Part shown: one piece after another, positions 34,384-47,398 of the stretch
Position numbering within the stretch: the first letter of the stretch is position 1
How the letters are laid out: each line of letters opens with the position of its first letter
Assembly (NCBI GenBank): GCA_021307315.1
Contig: JAJSPD010000006.1
Coordinates: 1,054,001-1,118,000 of the forward strand
Length of the DNA stretch: 64,000 nucleotides
Source of the DNA: Bisporella sp. PMI_857
Taxonomy: Eukaryota > Ascomycota > Leotiomycetes > Helotiales > Helotiaceae
Reading direction: 5' to 3'
Position numbers and translations under genes: made by a program
Notes under the pieces: model-generated
The model's database searches: none
What the model was told of the DNA's origin: nothing
What the model saw: only the letters and a program-made list of their open reading frames with translations

Positions 34384-36748
34384 TTAAATAATATTGGTGA
34401 TCGCCATCCGCTCATTCCCACGATGCCGCTCCGGAGGAGCTCGTACATTGCCACCTGCTCCCCCATAGCTACCTCCAGCCTGCTGTCCATATCCACCTTG
34501 TTCTCTCATCAGCAAGCTCACGAGATACTCAACCCTCTCCCAACCACCCCAATCTCGCGCCTCGGCCTCCGTTAAGACCGTGGTACCATCCGTCTGTCCC
34601 ATGCCTATTCCCAATAATGTGGGACTCGTCGGCCCTCCTCCCAAACTTGCGGCAATGTTCATTCCCGTCTCGCTGCCAGCCCAGACCCAGCTGTTCTCCG
34701 TGCTGGCCTGTAAATCGCCAGAAACATATGCCACGAGCTCCTCGTCCATGTCTCGAGGCGGTATGCAGCCTGCACGACGCTTCTCGATGAGCACGCCGAG
34801 GAAAAATGCCAGGTTGCGCCCACAAGCTACATTGACGTCACGAAAGGTTGATATACTCGCAGAAGCACGTATACATGTCATAGCCGCGTCAAAATGTCCA
34901 CCAAATAGTAGAAAGAGTGTGCACCGCCAGATGTGGGTGCAAGTCATAGCGTTCGCAGTAGGTCCGAATGGAGGCGCAGATGAATGAGACGAAGACGATG
35001 CCATGGCACGTGCAAACAGGCTGGCAGAGTCGAGGGAAGCACGTATGCATTGTTCAATGGCAGCACTGCGGGCCTCAGGAGGACAGGACGTAGTGAGGTT
35101 ATGTCGATGTAATACCAGACGTGCATTCATGAGATGACATATTGGAGCAAGCATACGAGGGTCTAAAGGGTCGTTGACCGTCAATTGACAAGGAGGTGGA
35201 AAGGCGGTCATGCAGGATGCGAAGTGTGTGTTGAAGGTTGCCAGAGTAGAGTTGGAAATAATCGGTGATTTGAGGGTTTTTATGAGTTGAGAGACAGCCC
35301 GAACGACGTGGATGATTGGAAGAATCAAATTGGTCAGTGGGGATGCGCCATTAGGAACGAGCATTCCGGCGTCGTGGATATAATGGTCGTCAATTGCGGC
35401 CGGGAGACTGACATCGCAGTCTGCGTCCTCAATAAGAAGTGGTCGTCCGAGCTCTAATGACATATGTCTATCCCAAACATAAATGCCCCACCAAACTCGA
35501 CGTCGCATCTCCCCTTCAATCATAGGCCATGGTCCTGTTTCGGCATGAAGTCCGATATCCTGTGAAATTCTTACCGCTGAAGCTAGCCATGTCCATGCTG
35601 CAGATTTTAGATTCAGTTCAGTCAGGAAAATACTAGTCAAAATAGCAGCTCTTGCATGATCGATCACATACTCGTCGTTCCATAAGTCTATGAGCCGTCT
35701 AGAAACCTCAATAAACTCTTTTTCCTTTCTGTGGTCGGTGGATGCTAGGCTCAGTGCTAAAAAGGACACCCACCGCCAAGACTGCAAAAAGGAGCGACGA
35801 CCACACCGCGGGAACATCACGCAAAGTACCAGCTTTGTAGACAGCATCGTACTCTTGCTCGAAGGTAGGCCAATGGAGTATAGGGATAAGTATATGCATA
35901 GATGAGTAGTAAGAATTAAGCAAATGATCTGCTAAATGCTTTGGTGGAAGATCGGGATGAGGTGGGTTGAAGTGTGCCTGTGATCCTATCTGTCGATAAG
36001 GAGCGGGAGGCTTGAAAATTCCCCGACTGTAGTTCCGAATATTGGACCGCACACCTGACAGATCATGTGGTGGCGGTGGACGTTGTCGTCTTTGTGGGTG
36101 GGAGCCAATTTCAGGAAGTTGTATGATGGTCTGTGAAGGACCTTCACTGTCAACGTCCATTTGACCCTCTCTTAAATTCAACATGGATCGCAATTGTGCG
36201 TTTTCGCGCTTGACCTGTCCGATTTGCTTCTCTAGATCTTGTACCTGCTTGATGGACGACATCCGCCTATTTGTTTCTTTAGTAAATTGACATTTCACAT
36301 TGCGGCTTGAGCATTCAGAGCAGCTCGTAGTCTCTGTAGCATCGCACTTTACTTTTCTCTCTCTACATGCATCACAGCTTGGATCTTTCCTTCTCTGTCG
36401 ATAGGCTCTCTTCTGAGCTTGGAGGTTACCAGGAGTCATAGGCCCACCGGAAGGTCCAGGAGTACCACTGGAGGAGTCATTAGAAGCCATGGAATCCATT
36501 CCTAAGGGACCTGGAGACGTCGAAGAAGAGCCGTAGTGATGTTGAAATGAGCCTTGACCGAGCTGTCCAGGAGGGAGGTTAATATGAGGGAGGTGCTGCC
36601 CGCTCATGGATCTAGGCGCTGCTCCCATGAGACCTCCATCGAACGCTCCTTGAGGCCGTGGTGAAGTAGTAGTTGATGAAGAAGAGTCGTAAGAATTTGA
36701 GGAAGGAACAGGTGACTTTGGATAGTTATGTGATGACCCCGCCATCAT
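34384..36748 (-). CDS. Zn2Cys6 transcription factor with fungal-specific regulatory domain
   Basis: A DNA-binding regulator. The start ATG-ATG at 36748 (MMAGSSHNY) opens a Ser/Pro/Gly-rich activation-like region. The binuclear zinc cluster uses C125, C128, C135, C143, C146 and C153 (CDACRERKVKC, then CSEC and KC), preceded by basic KRAYRQRRKD. A leucine-rich dimerisation helix follows (SSIKQVQDLEKQI). The middle homology region starts near HILIPILHWPTFEQEYD and includes the hallmark RRRVWWGIYVWDRHMSLELGRP. The Gly/Tyr-rich tail ends at 34384. The two halves are in different frames. They meet at a five-T run (35719-35723) that is one base too long, which turns KGKEFIEV into KGKRVY-stop. The target genes are unknown. 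No intron is evident in about 2.4 kb. Confidence 0.9.
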
Positions 36749-39700
36749 AAATGACCGGCTTCGGCGATTTTATCCAGATATATCCAATAATTGAGTCTGA
36801 GATAGAGGATTGTGGAAGTGGAGATCAACGTTGTAGTTACAGCCTCATTTCACGGGTTTCTCCGGGCCTGCCAAATAGGAAGAACAGCGGCTCAAAAGAC
36901 GGTAGAAATAGTGCCGTAATCTAGCTGTGGAGGTTGAAGTTGTAGAGAAGTTTGTGTTTTTTTTGATAAAAGATTTGTAGTGTTTCCAGGGACTGAGTGC
37001 GATGATAGCTTCCCAAAGATCTGTAGATCCGCAATGCTGCTGCTGGCTTGCAGTAGATGTAACCCCAATTCTGCTGGGTTCCGATGCAGAATTTACTGCC
37101 ACTGGCTTAGATGTCCCCACCGGAAGCTAACGATGCAGTATCGAAGGTACCAAATGTCGGCAGCTGATCCGTACCAAGGAGTGTTCAGTCTGTGACAGGG
37201 CATTTATCAGCTAGGTTCCTTGGACGAATAATTGTTGGTTGAATGTTGAATGTGGAATTGCGATGATAAAATTATTGGTGCGGTAAAACAATAAATATAG
37301 TGTGGAAAAAAAAATTGCCGAAGGCTGAAGAGAGCAGACAAGATGGGTGACGAGTTCTCAGTGATGCGGGAAGAAGTGGGTGGGAGGGTATATAACGGAG
37401 CAACAAGCATTAGACTTCCGCATTAAGGCTGATTGAAGAAGCTGGAGTAATGTGTTGGCTAAGCAACTTCGATACTTCGAAGTCTCAGACATCTCCAACT
37501 CACATCTAAGAGCAAGTGCTCAAATATGAAGTTGGCCTTCCCTTAGTAAATTTCGTGTGCTTTGGTGCCAGATATCCACGTTCATGCCTTTTAATACTTC
37601 GTAGATGAACAATTGTTGATGGACCAGGCTGAGCTTCCATCTTGGGGCTAACGACCATCAACAGGGATAATTTGCAGAAGGAGCTCACCCTGTCCGATAT
37701 AACGCGAGCCAATGCCCAGAAGGAGAATATCTACATTGGGCCAAAGTTCAGGATGTCATTTTGTTTGTCTAGCATATGGTAAATGACTAAAACTAGATGC
37801 TCGCAAAATGATTACAGGAACTAAACTGTTCACTGTTCAAGCCCGCTCTGCACATTCCCAATTTTGTACTTTGTGATGTCGGGTCGGCAGAGATATCTGT
37901 GGTACACCAGAATACGGTGTGCATCGATACTATTACACACTCGGAGAAGAATCCGCACGGAATGAAGACGGCTCGATATTGATGAGCCGCCTCAATATGG
38001 TAGTAACAAGGGCGTGATGCTCAAATAGATTAAATACGTACCAGAGCCTGTGTTCAAGGTCACTGAAGACACTCAGCGGATGATCTAGGAGCACATGTAA
38101 CTCTTCTCGGGGACGAACGCTGGTAGTGGGTGGTGAACGCGTTCTGCGACAGGTTACTGCATATGTACTTCCTGTTCAGTCCGCTTCCGGTCCACTGGAT
38201 GCCGAAGAAGTCGGGTAGTTGATAGGCCACACAGTTCAGACCCCAGGACGTGCGTGATCGGTGTGGCTTCGAGATAACGTTGAAAAGGCGTACGTTAGAA
38301 TCGCGACGCCGGTATAAAACCCGGTGGCAAATGTCTTATATCAAGTCAAGTATGTACAGCACTTGTTTGGCCCAGACGTCTTGTAGGTCGCAGCAAGAAG
38401 ATACTAACTGATGTAGCCAATACGTTCAGGATCGTTGTCATGAAAGAAAAGGGGAATTCTTGATCGCAAGCTACCGGACATGACACAGTAAAGTAGTCAT
38501 ACCATGGTTCTGGAAGGGATATAAGAGGTGATGCCGCTCCCAGGATCGCCCGGAGTGTGATGCTAGTGTGAGGAATAATAGTGGTGATCAGATAATGCCT
38601 GACTCCTGCAATCCCTGCTAATGAACGGCTTTACACTGGTAAGAGTATCTGAAGCGAATGCCACCCAGGGGTTTTCTCGGAGGGTGTGTTGATGACGGGA
38701 AGTCGTAATATTTCCACAATGCAATAAAAGACGGACAACTGGATTTTTGATGAAAATGTATGCAAGGCTGCCGTGCAGGAAGAAACCAGAGTTTAACCTT
38801 CCTTGAAGGACCCTGACTTCCTATAGCCCAGGGAAGCGGCAGAGTGCGCACATTCATATGGAGGAAACGTCATTGACCTTCCACTAGAACTGTAGTGAAG
38901 TACCGTACGCGCATACTTGACAATGTACATATCAACCGGCCTCCCCGTCCTGCCACGTGCCCCAATCTGGAAGTTGGCTAAATCTGTACCTTGCTGGTGT
39001 TTCATATTCCAAGCACCACCATGTTCTCCATTTGCTACGGTATTGCTTTTGTGCACTTTCACAGCGATCCGATTCCGGAACGTACCGCCTGAGTGCGTGT
39101 GAGTGTGCTATGCGTTTAAAAGTGAACATGTTCGCCGAGCCTAATTGACTTCACTAGTGTTGGAGACTTCCTGATGGATGAGGGGCCGCATTACGTGGTG
39201 CGGAAACAGTTTTTTGACATGCCTGCATAGCCGCAAGAAAGAACCGAGTCGACTTTATTGTTTGGTAAGTGGATCTTTTTTCGAGCATTAAAGCCTTGTG
39301 GAAATAAATAAAGCCCGAGTGAGGGGAGAGAAAGAACGGAGATTTTGGATGGAAGAGCGTGGGTGCCCGATCTAGTGTAAGCTGGGCAAGTCATAAAAGT
39401 TCGGATTATGTCTAACAAAATGTTTGGGAGACGTGTTCGTTGATAGCTGTCTCAGAAGGCGCACTCGTGTCATCATTATGATCGTAGACATTAACACATT
39501 TTCTTCTCCTACACTCCAAAGATGTCGACATCCGACGCCCCCGCCACTGGAAAAAAAAAAAAATGTCACGCCTTGCTTGCCAAGGGGGCTTGCATCTTTG
39601 TTTGAAATACGAAAAGCTGTCAACGGACTGCGAAACCATTGTAATTTGCCGGGAGTTGTCCCAGATCCTACTTATGCTCCACAAGTAGTAATTAATAGCC

Positions 39701-42265
39701 AGTCCCAGTCCCAGTCCCAGTAGAAGAGTAGAAACACGGGGCTGGCGCTTGTGATAATGCTAGACAGGTGTCACCAGAAGAAGGGTTCCTGCCATCCAGT
39801 CGGAAACGAGCCGTTGCTCGGATTATTTTGTTAAGGTTTTCGCTTCATGTTTCTAGAAGCTTACGAAGTACTTACAATACTGTTTCCAAAATAGATTGCG
39901 AGACGTACGCTGTTGCTGTCGGCGGTCGATGCCATATCGTGGCCCATTCAGTTGCGACTCTGAATTGGATCATGGAAAAGAGAGGGGCTCATGCAATTCT
40001 GCTATCTCCTTAGGACAAAGGGTTCGTACATTAGGCGTCGAGAAGCTATTTTCGAGTCTCCCCGGTTTCCTGGATGAGAAGTAGACCCTGATCTCGAAAG
40101 GCTGGGATACATGGGATCTCGAACTGTGGGAGAGCTCAGACGGGGGTTCGCCGTTCAATACTCGGTAAGATCGTAAACAATACTGTAAGATCCAGGGGCA
40201 ATCCTCCTCCGAAGACCTAGCAGGTAGGGAATCGATCATCTACCCATCAACGATTTGCACACAAGGAGAAAGCCGTGCTGTATATGGGTAGGATCCCGAC
40301 TTTTGAAAAGAGGCATTTTCACCAGATGGCCTGATTTTGTCACTGTGCATAATTTCTGGTTATGCACAAGATTTTGAGCTGCCTCCGCCTGCACTGCCTA
40401 CTGCCTGACAAACTTTTACTTGTGTAAATCCTGGCGAGACGATGCGACACTCGTGCGCAGAATTAGAAAGTATGTAGAAGCTGTTATTTTGGTGATTCAA
40501 CGGCCTACCTTGTGAAGATTCTATATTTTTGAAAACTCGACCTGAGACATTATTAGGGTTAGTGATGACGAATTCGGCGCAGCAAGCCATAACATCACTC
40601 TCATGTTGCCGAATATCCCGTTCGACGTGCTTCCTCTGAAATTGTTTGTCGAGCAAAGTCTAAAAGATGGAAAAAAGGTGTGATCGACAGCGAGCTTCCG
40701 AGATGGCCCTACTATTCGGATTTGTATTTCCAATTTGGAGCAGCTTCCGCTGGCTATGCCGAAAATAATGACCAGAGCTGCGGATCTTTCATGAGGGGGC
40801 GTATGAAGCTATCAAGTCACATGCACATTATTGGGTTGTCAGATTTTCTTGACGTTGACCAGAAGCATATTGAAATCCATTTTGAATTTGAGAGATCTAT
40901 CGGAGTTTCTTGAGCCATCAGATCAGACAGATCATCGCTGGGAACTAAGCGAACCGTTTAAAGATCCTTGATATAAGCCTGTCCACAATATGTTTCAGAT
41001 GTCAAAACCCGTTACCAGCTAGCCGGATATCTGACTGCAAAAAAATCTAGATGCTCCAGATCGCACAGGGCTTAACGGTGGGCTGAAGTCTCTGGTGACA
41101 TCTGAAAGGTGGAAAGACGACTTGCCGAAACAGAAGTGCAAGTGAATTTCAAAAACCTTCCAGCTTTGAAACGCTTTTGTTCAGCACGCGGCACAATGCC
41201 AAATGCAAATAGTGAAGCAGGGAGTCCTTCCTGGCGCAGCATACAATAAATTGAACAGGGAGCAGCATGCGCTTCTCAAAATGCCAGAAACCGAATTGTT
41301 TGACATCACAACATGGAACCAGCACCGAACTAGACGGATTCGCTAAAAAAATGCTACCTATTACGGATATATGACGAGGCTCGGGAACGATCCGAAGAGA
41401 GAGCCTGTCAATTCCTAGAGCTGGTTGGGTCTTGCTTGCAGATGCTCGGTGGTACTCTAGACGGGGGAAAGCAGCCGCTGTACATGAGATACATTCCGAC
41501 AGGCATGTTCTGCCAAGGAGAAACCAGGGGCCCTCTCGTGGAACAATGTTGGGGAGGACCAGATCATGTAGGATACCGCGGTAAGAGAGTATATGTGCAA
41601 CACTAGGGATTGGCGCTTTTCTGTTTTGTTTTGTTCTTGTTCTTGTTCTTGTTGCTCCTGAAAGCGATACACATCATTATCACGGCCACTAACTCTGAAG
41701 GGTCAGAAGAGAAAGCACAACACTAGGTGAAACGGAGCTGGGTTAATTTGAGCATCACAGTTTTGAGATTGACAGCACAGAGAAAGGAGGTTGATCAACA
41801 CACGGTGCATGTTCATAAAATGGAGAGGATACAAGGCTGAGCTGGCATCCGGCTAATCTTCGGGCAAGGCTGCTATAAACCTCACTAATCAGGCTGGCCG
41901 CTTCCACCCAGCTAACGGTAATCGGCGGCTTCCAGAACACCCCAACATTCGACCTACATCCTTTTGGCGAAGAATATCTTCAATTTCTCTTTGTCAATTC
42001 TCCGCAATAAGTCTAAGCATTTTTAATCTCTCCAATAATCTGCATTGCCGTTTTGATTTCTCTACTGCGTTGCTCCTTGTCCTTGCAGTGCCAAACCTCT
42101 CCGCACTCATTGTTCTGTCTAGTCCCACATTCTCTGAAAAAAAGTTTTAACGAGCAAGGCCAATTTACTAGGTATTTCTGCTTCCAAACTTATCCTCTTC
42201 TTCATTCTTCGCATTCCCATTAACAAGCATCTTCAATTCCTTCCACTCGCCTGGCTGTTAATAAG
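36749..42265. other. Long gene-poor region
   Basis: About 5.5 kb. The first 600 bases are the leader and promoter of the Zn2Cys6 gene. The remainder has no ORF with domain features. Weakly coding-like spots are a minus-strand frame at 40360-40656 and one at 39970-40239, neither recognised. Simple repeats occur at 39700-39722 (CAGTCC units) and about 41620-41655 (TTCTTG/TTTTG units). The final 250 bases are pyrimidine-rich, like a fungal promoter, before the adenine deaminase ATG. Confidence 0.5.
40360..40656 (-). other. Possible small Cys-containing protein exon (weak)
   Basis: The frame reads MACCAEFVITN, NNVSGRVF and, near its end, SAHECRIVSPGF and VCQAVGS. The mix of evenly spaced cysteines and polar residues is reminiscent of a small secreted protein, but there is no signal peptide in frame and no family match I know. 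It may be chance. Confidence 0.2.
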
Positions 42266-43323
42266 ATGTGCAAAGCTTTCATCCACCAGTTCTTGCAGGA
42301 GCTCCCAAAATGCGAGCATCATCTGCATATCGAAGGATCGCTGTCCCCCACACTCTTCTTTCAGCTGGCGAAATCGAATAAGATAAATCTTCCAGATGCT
42401 TCCAAAGATGAATCATTCGCGTCGGTTGCTGCGCTAGAGGCGCGTTACGAAAGATTTGCCGATCTCGAAGACTTCCTCCGATACTATTATCTTGCCATGT
42501 CGGTTCTTTTGACCGAAAAAGACTTCGAGTCCCTCGCATACGATTATTTTGTTCGAGCACACAAGGACGGCGTACAACATGCAGAGATTTTCTTCGATCC
42601 ACAAGCCCATACTGAGCGTGGAATCGCCTATAATACCGTTGTTGCTGGACTAAAGACCGCTCAAGCACGGGCAGAGAAAGATTTTGGATTGACCTCGAAG
42701 CTCATCATATGTTTCCTACGCCATTTGTCCGGTGCCGAAGCTGGATCAACATATAAAGAGGCTGCTGCGCTGGGTCATTTTAGTGATGGCACACTTGCTG
42801 GTATTGGATTGGACGCGGCGAGGTTGGTAACCCACCAGAAGCTCTTCCGGGAGGTTTACACGTTAGCCAAAGGCGCAGGAATCCATAGAACCGCGCACGC
42901 AGGGGAGGAAGGACCACCGGCCTATATCGAGCAAGCATTGGATATCTGCAACGTCGAAAGAATAGACCATGGAATCAGATTGGTGGAGGATGAAACCTTA
43001 TTGAAGCGTGTAGCTAGCAGCAAGACGTTAGTGACTGTTTGTCCCTTGAGTAACGTCGACTGCGGTGCGTAAAAGACGTCAAAGAGCTCCCTATACGAAA
43101 GTTTTTGAGCGAAGGAGTTCGATTCAGCATAAATTCGGATGATCCAGCATATTTTGGTGGGTATATCTTGGATAATTATTGTGCAGTCCAAAATGCTTTC
43201 GATTTATCATTAGATGATTGGAAATATATAGCGGACGGGGCGATAGAGGGAAGCTGGTGTGATGAGGACAGAAAGAAAGTCCTTCTCAACAAAGTTCAGG
43301 AATGTGTTGCTAAGTTCAGATGA
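42266..43323 (+). CDS. AAH1: Adenine deaminase (Aah1-like, adenosine deaminase superfamily)
   Basis: It hydrolyses adenine to hypoxanthine and ammonia in purine salvage. The ATG at 42266 begins MCKAFIHQFLQELPK and leads into HHLHIEGSLSP, whose HxH binds the catalytic zinc. DPQAHTERGI follows. HAGEEG supplies the third zinc histidine and catalytic glutamate, then RIDHGIRL and TVCPLSNV. The final metal/substrate aspartates are in SINSDDPAYFGGY. Length (about 350 residues) suits the family. Near 43055-43057 one base is missing in NVRLRC (GTCGAC for expected GTCCGAC), creating a premature TAA. The downstream 80 residues remain fully conserved to the TGA at 43323, so this is probably an assembly error. 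No intron is evident. Confidence 0.93.
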
Positions 43324-45604
43324 TTTGGCATAGTTTTGCATACCTGGCATCCCGCAGCCTGTAAGTCCTGGTCTAGTGGGCCTTTTCATGGATATATGTT
43401 TATATAGCGAAGTGCTTCAATTGATGATCTGAGTCAATGCAACCCTCACCTGCCATCAGTTTTGCCCTTATGGTATCTTGTATTACCGAATGCTGTATAA
43501 AGAATTCATTTGTTTTGCTTTTGGGATGGTAATAGCTAGCATCATATATTGTGATCAATGGACTGCATTGTATACAGCATGCTCTTTGATATATCTAGAT
43601 CTTTCAGTAAAGGAGTGTATTACACAGCCATTAAAATGCAAAACCATTGATATGTGGATGTCTGACTGTAGCTACAAGTCTACACTCATTGTAATCCCTA
43701 TGTATTTATCGGAACTTCAAATGTTGTAACTGACCGCAAACCAAGCCATGTCGATTGTATTATGTCACCATCTCTCTTCCTCTTCGAAGTCTTGAAAAGC
43801 CTGGAAGGTCACACGTTTTTCGGATCTGTTGAACTCTCATGTTGTAAATATGGTGGTATTTTGAACTCGGGACCTGTGCTCTATCATAGTGAGCAAACAC
43901 AGCACCTCATTCTCGTCCTTGTTGTACTTATATAAGAACTCTAGAGTTCAAGAAGAAACAAGAACTACAACCGAAATGTATCTACGAGTCAGTGGACTTA
44001 GTTTTGGAAAGTGCCAACAAATCCCTCAATCAGCTTCAAAGATATGCCTCCCAAACCCGAGCTCTGCTTCAAAATCTCAATATCGCGGCCTCCTTCCAGC
44101 TTCAAATTAACCAGGGACATCCGTGTTTCGATATATACATAAGCAACTAAGCACAAAGACTCACTTCATGAGCTGCAACTCTACTTATCAAAAGTTATAG
44201 CTCGTCACAGATTCAATTCTCTCTGGGGCCATTCGAGCGTGCTTTTGAAGCACTCTTGTACTTCCACCTCGCACACTGAACAGTCACTACGCGCTAAAGG
44301 TGCTATCTAGAGCCCTATCTCTATTAGTACTATCTACAGTTTCTCTTCTGACACTTGATCGCTTAAATGTAAGCTACATCGGAAGCCAAGTTACATTTGC
44401 ACCTAAGTCTATCAAATTCTAACCCACCTATCAACATTAATGTAATATCAATGAAACAGTTTCTATGCTCGAGAAAGAAGTTATTCTACACACGCTAATA
44501 GAGACATACCTTTCATAGCCCAACTCCACTTTCACTGTGCGACGTTTTGTGCCTCGGGCTCCAAACTGCTTTGTCAACAGTATTCAGATTATGCACGCCT
44601 AGGAATTCCTTTGGCGAAACATAAGACTACTCTACAAGTATGATTATCCTGTAGTAGCGGGCAACTTTCGGTCTCTGCAGCTGCAATAATCTAATCCCCC
44701 GTAGAACACTGGTACTTTTCTCTGTCCTCAAGTCACCTCAGTACCACACATCTAGTTCTACCAATAAATAAATGATAAGATCAACTCAATATCATTAACA
44801 AAGCTTCGCTCTAGGAAAATGTTACACCGAGTATGCTCCTCTCGGCAAGATCTGTCTTACAGACTTATGGTCTAGTTGGGACTACTAGGGGTTACTAGAT
44901 TTTGGACACTGCGATCGGCATGGTAAGTAATGAACCCGAATCTCAAAGCTCCGTATTTTCATGTAAGATTTTGACTTACTGTTGCATGGCTGCCACTGAC
45001 GTCGGCCCTTACATCAGATCCCAACTGGAAAGCAAACTCTTATAATTCTCAGCACTCAACTTGCGTCAACATTTGAATCATTAATAGACTGTCTATATGT
45101 ATGAGCTACACCTCACTGAAAATTCTGGAGACACTGTTCGGGTTTCTTGCATATGCACTGGTTTTGTTTGTAAATCTGCGTCACATCAAGACCCGACTCA
45201 TATCAGCACTATATACCCATATTTAGTAATAAACACCTCTGAAAACTTGATCCCAGAGCTCTAAAATCTTCACTAAGCTCTATTAGTTTCTCAAACTTAA
45301 ATTGAGCAACCATCTGTTGAATCGGCCCCTTAATCCATGGAGCACAAAACGACAATATGGCACCAGGACGCCAACCACTTACCACTCCCTAATTTTCCTT
45401 TGCAGCGTCTTCTCAGAGCTCTCAAATCCGATCTCTTTTTGCTAGGTCATTCGATCCATCAGCTCCAAACTGGTCCTCGTTCACAACCTCAAGCACCTTT
45501 TTTCGCCACTTGGACTCCTCGACACGATAAGATGGAACAATTGGCATCCCACCGAGCAGGTACATGAGAATCTGTACATAATACCTATTCAGAACACTGC
45601 GCAA
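43324..45604. other. Gene-free, A+T-leaning region
   Basis: About 2.2 kb. Between 44110 and 45330 not even chance frames of 60 codons occur, which suggests a heavily mutated, possibly former repeat. I cannot identify an element. A plus-strand frame at 45337-45567 lies just before the acidic protein gene and might be an upstream exon, but no in-phase splice links them. Confidence 0.45.
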
Positions 45605-46146
45605 ATGAGTGGGGACAAGCGTGCAGAGAGGGTCATGCGAGTTGTGAGGATGTACATCTTGGATGCGAATGAAGAGACTAGGCGTTTAAAGGCGAAGATT
45701 GAGAGACTGGAGCGTGCGGAAGGAGGCGAGAGTGACGGGGAGCAAGATTGGAATGGGGAGGGAGGCGTGGGAGGTGCAAAGGGAGTTGGCGATACTGGTG
45801 AAAGTGAGGATGTATCAGCAAAGACATCAGAGGATGGATCTGCCACAGAGAATAGTGACTACAATCACGGGCAACGCGATGATAAGGGCGCAGCCGACAA
45901 CGAGGGGCGATGGATAAATTTCGGGATATTGAAGATGACGATGACGATGTTGAAATCATGGGCAACGACCAAGCTGCCGTCGATGATATTGATGACAATA
46001 GCGACGAATTCGAAATCATGAATAACTCAGAATATTTTCAAGACAGTCATTGTGACATCAACGTCAAGAAATTCCAACTGGCGAACTTATTGATCTTACA
46101 AAAGACGACGAAGCGGAGAGCATTGTCGGCACTGGATGCAAGCTGA
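45605..46146 (+). CDS. Acidic coiled-coil hypothetical protein
   Basis: The ATG at 45605 starts MSGDKRAERVMRVVRM. A helix with heptad character follows (ANEETRRLKAKIERLERAEG), then a Gly/Glu/Asp-rich acidic stretch. After a one-base frame change in a GGGG run (45904-45907) the protein continues FRDIEDDDDDVEIM, DDIDDNSDEFEIM and SEYFQDSHCD to a stop at 46146. No enzyme motif, signal peptide or membrane segment is present. Such acidic coiled-coil proteins are often chromatin- or nucleolus-associated, but that is only a possibility. The change of frame keeps acidic composition on both sides, which supports a single gene. Confidence 0.55.
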
Positions 46147-46640
46147 GCTAGGCTTATGGTTTGGGATAGTTCCTCATCTCTATCTATATATATGGGAAGT
46201 GGTCCTTATTAGAAACTCGGATATCCAAGCTATAAAGGACGAGCCATGTTTTACAACCAATAGATTACACCAAACACACAAGGTGTCCTGGGTTGCTTGT
46301 GGGAAGGATATGTGTGGCTCCTTCTCTGGAGCCTAAGCAACTTTGGCCAGAGGTCAAGTGTAGATCATTGCTGCCTTTTTTTTGGTCACATGCCTTGGAG
46401 TCTCTCCTGAGAATACAGTTCAGTTCCGGCATATATATTATGCATGCATGAACGAACGAACGCTGGGCTCTACTTTACTGAAGCAGACGAGGGCTGGAGT
46501 GTTTGTCCCATATGTTCGGACGATCTACTCGGTGGGCTTTTTGCCTTGACCTGCCTATCTAGGTCCCATCTCCTTTCCAGCATGAATCACGTGGACATCT
46601 CCCCTGCCAAGTCTCCCTCAGCGCTATTACTAATACTTAA

Positions 46641-46673
46641 TGCCTAAGCCTAAGCCTATGCCTATGCCTATGC
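46641..46673 (+). repeat. Hexanucleotide tandem repeat (CCTAAG/CCTATG)
   Basis: Two CCTAAG units are followed by three CCTATG units without interruption. It is a simple repeat; its resemblance to telomeric repeats is slight (CCCTAA is not present). Confidence 0.85.
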
Positions 46674-47367
46674 TTCATCCTATTATTTTTGACAATGCTG
46701 ATCATATTTTATTCATCACTTTCATCGGGGTCTGCCAGCTTATCATATCTCGCACATGCCACTCGACGCGTTGTTCCTGCGTACAACCCCGCTCCCCCCA
46801 ATCTACCGGACCCAGTGGTGCTGGTGCTGGCACTGGCACTCACGCTGCAATACATACCCTGTACCCCGCAATCAGGTGTGCAACGTTTCTCCTCATCATC
46901 ACCCGCCATCAGCCTCCTCTTCCTGGTATACCCCAGATTCACACACAACACCCCATGATATATCGCCATGTCTTAGTGGTCCTCACACAGATGATGATGT
47001 CCCACCTCCCTCCCGTACCTGCTGTTCCATTATTCCTGTCATGATAGTAGAAAGAAAGGCCCTTTTGTCTCGGTCACTTGGCGCGTCTGATTTGACCCTG
47101 AGATGCCCATGGCCACTGAGGATGCATGCCAGCCTCTGCTGGGCATGTGAACTGGTATTCGGTTTGATTTCGGTCCCTTTCCTCCCCCTCCTCGCCCATC
47201 TACCGATCCCAGCCCCATGCGACAGTGCATGTAATGGTAATTTACTGCATGGTATTTGGGCGCGTATCGTTCGTCCAAGATCTAAAGTTCGTGGACATTC
47301 TTTTTTCCGAGTGGGATGGTTCCACCCGCGCACCTCACGCGTCGCAAAAGAAGTACCAGTCCCGAGA

Positions 47368-47398
47368 CTTGTTGGCTTGTTGGCTTGTTGGCTTGCTG
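47368..47398 (+). repeat. Octanucleotide tandem repeat (CTTGTTGG)
   Basis: Three consecutive copies of CTTGTTGG are followed by a degenerate fourth (CTTGCTG). It lies about 290 bases before the glucanase start codon. Confidence 0.85.

Noticed and set aside
46641..46673. CCTAAG/CCTATG units as a possible interstitial telomere
   Set aside because: Fungal telomeres are CCCTAA. These hexamers differ in sequence and phase and occur only five times.
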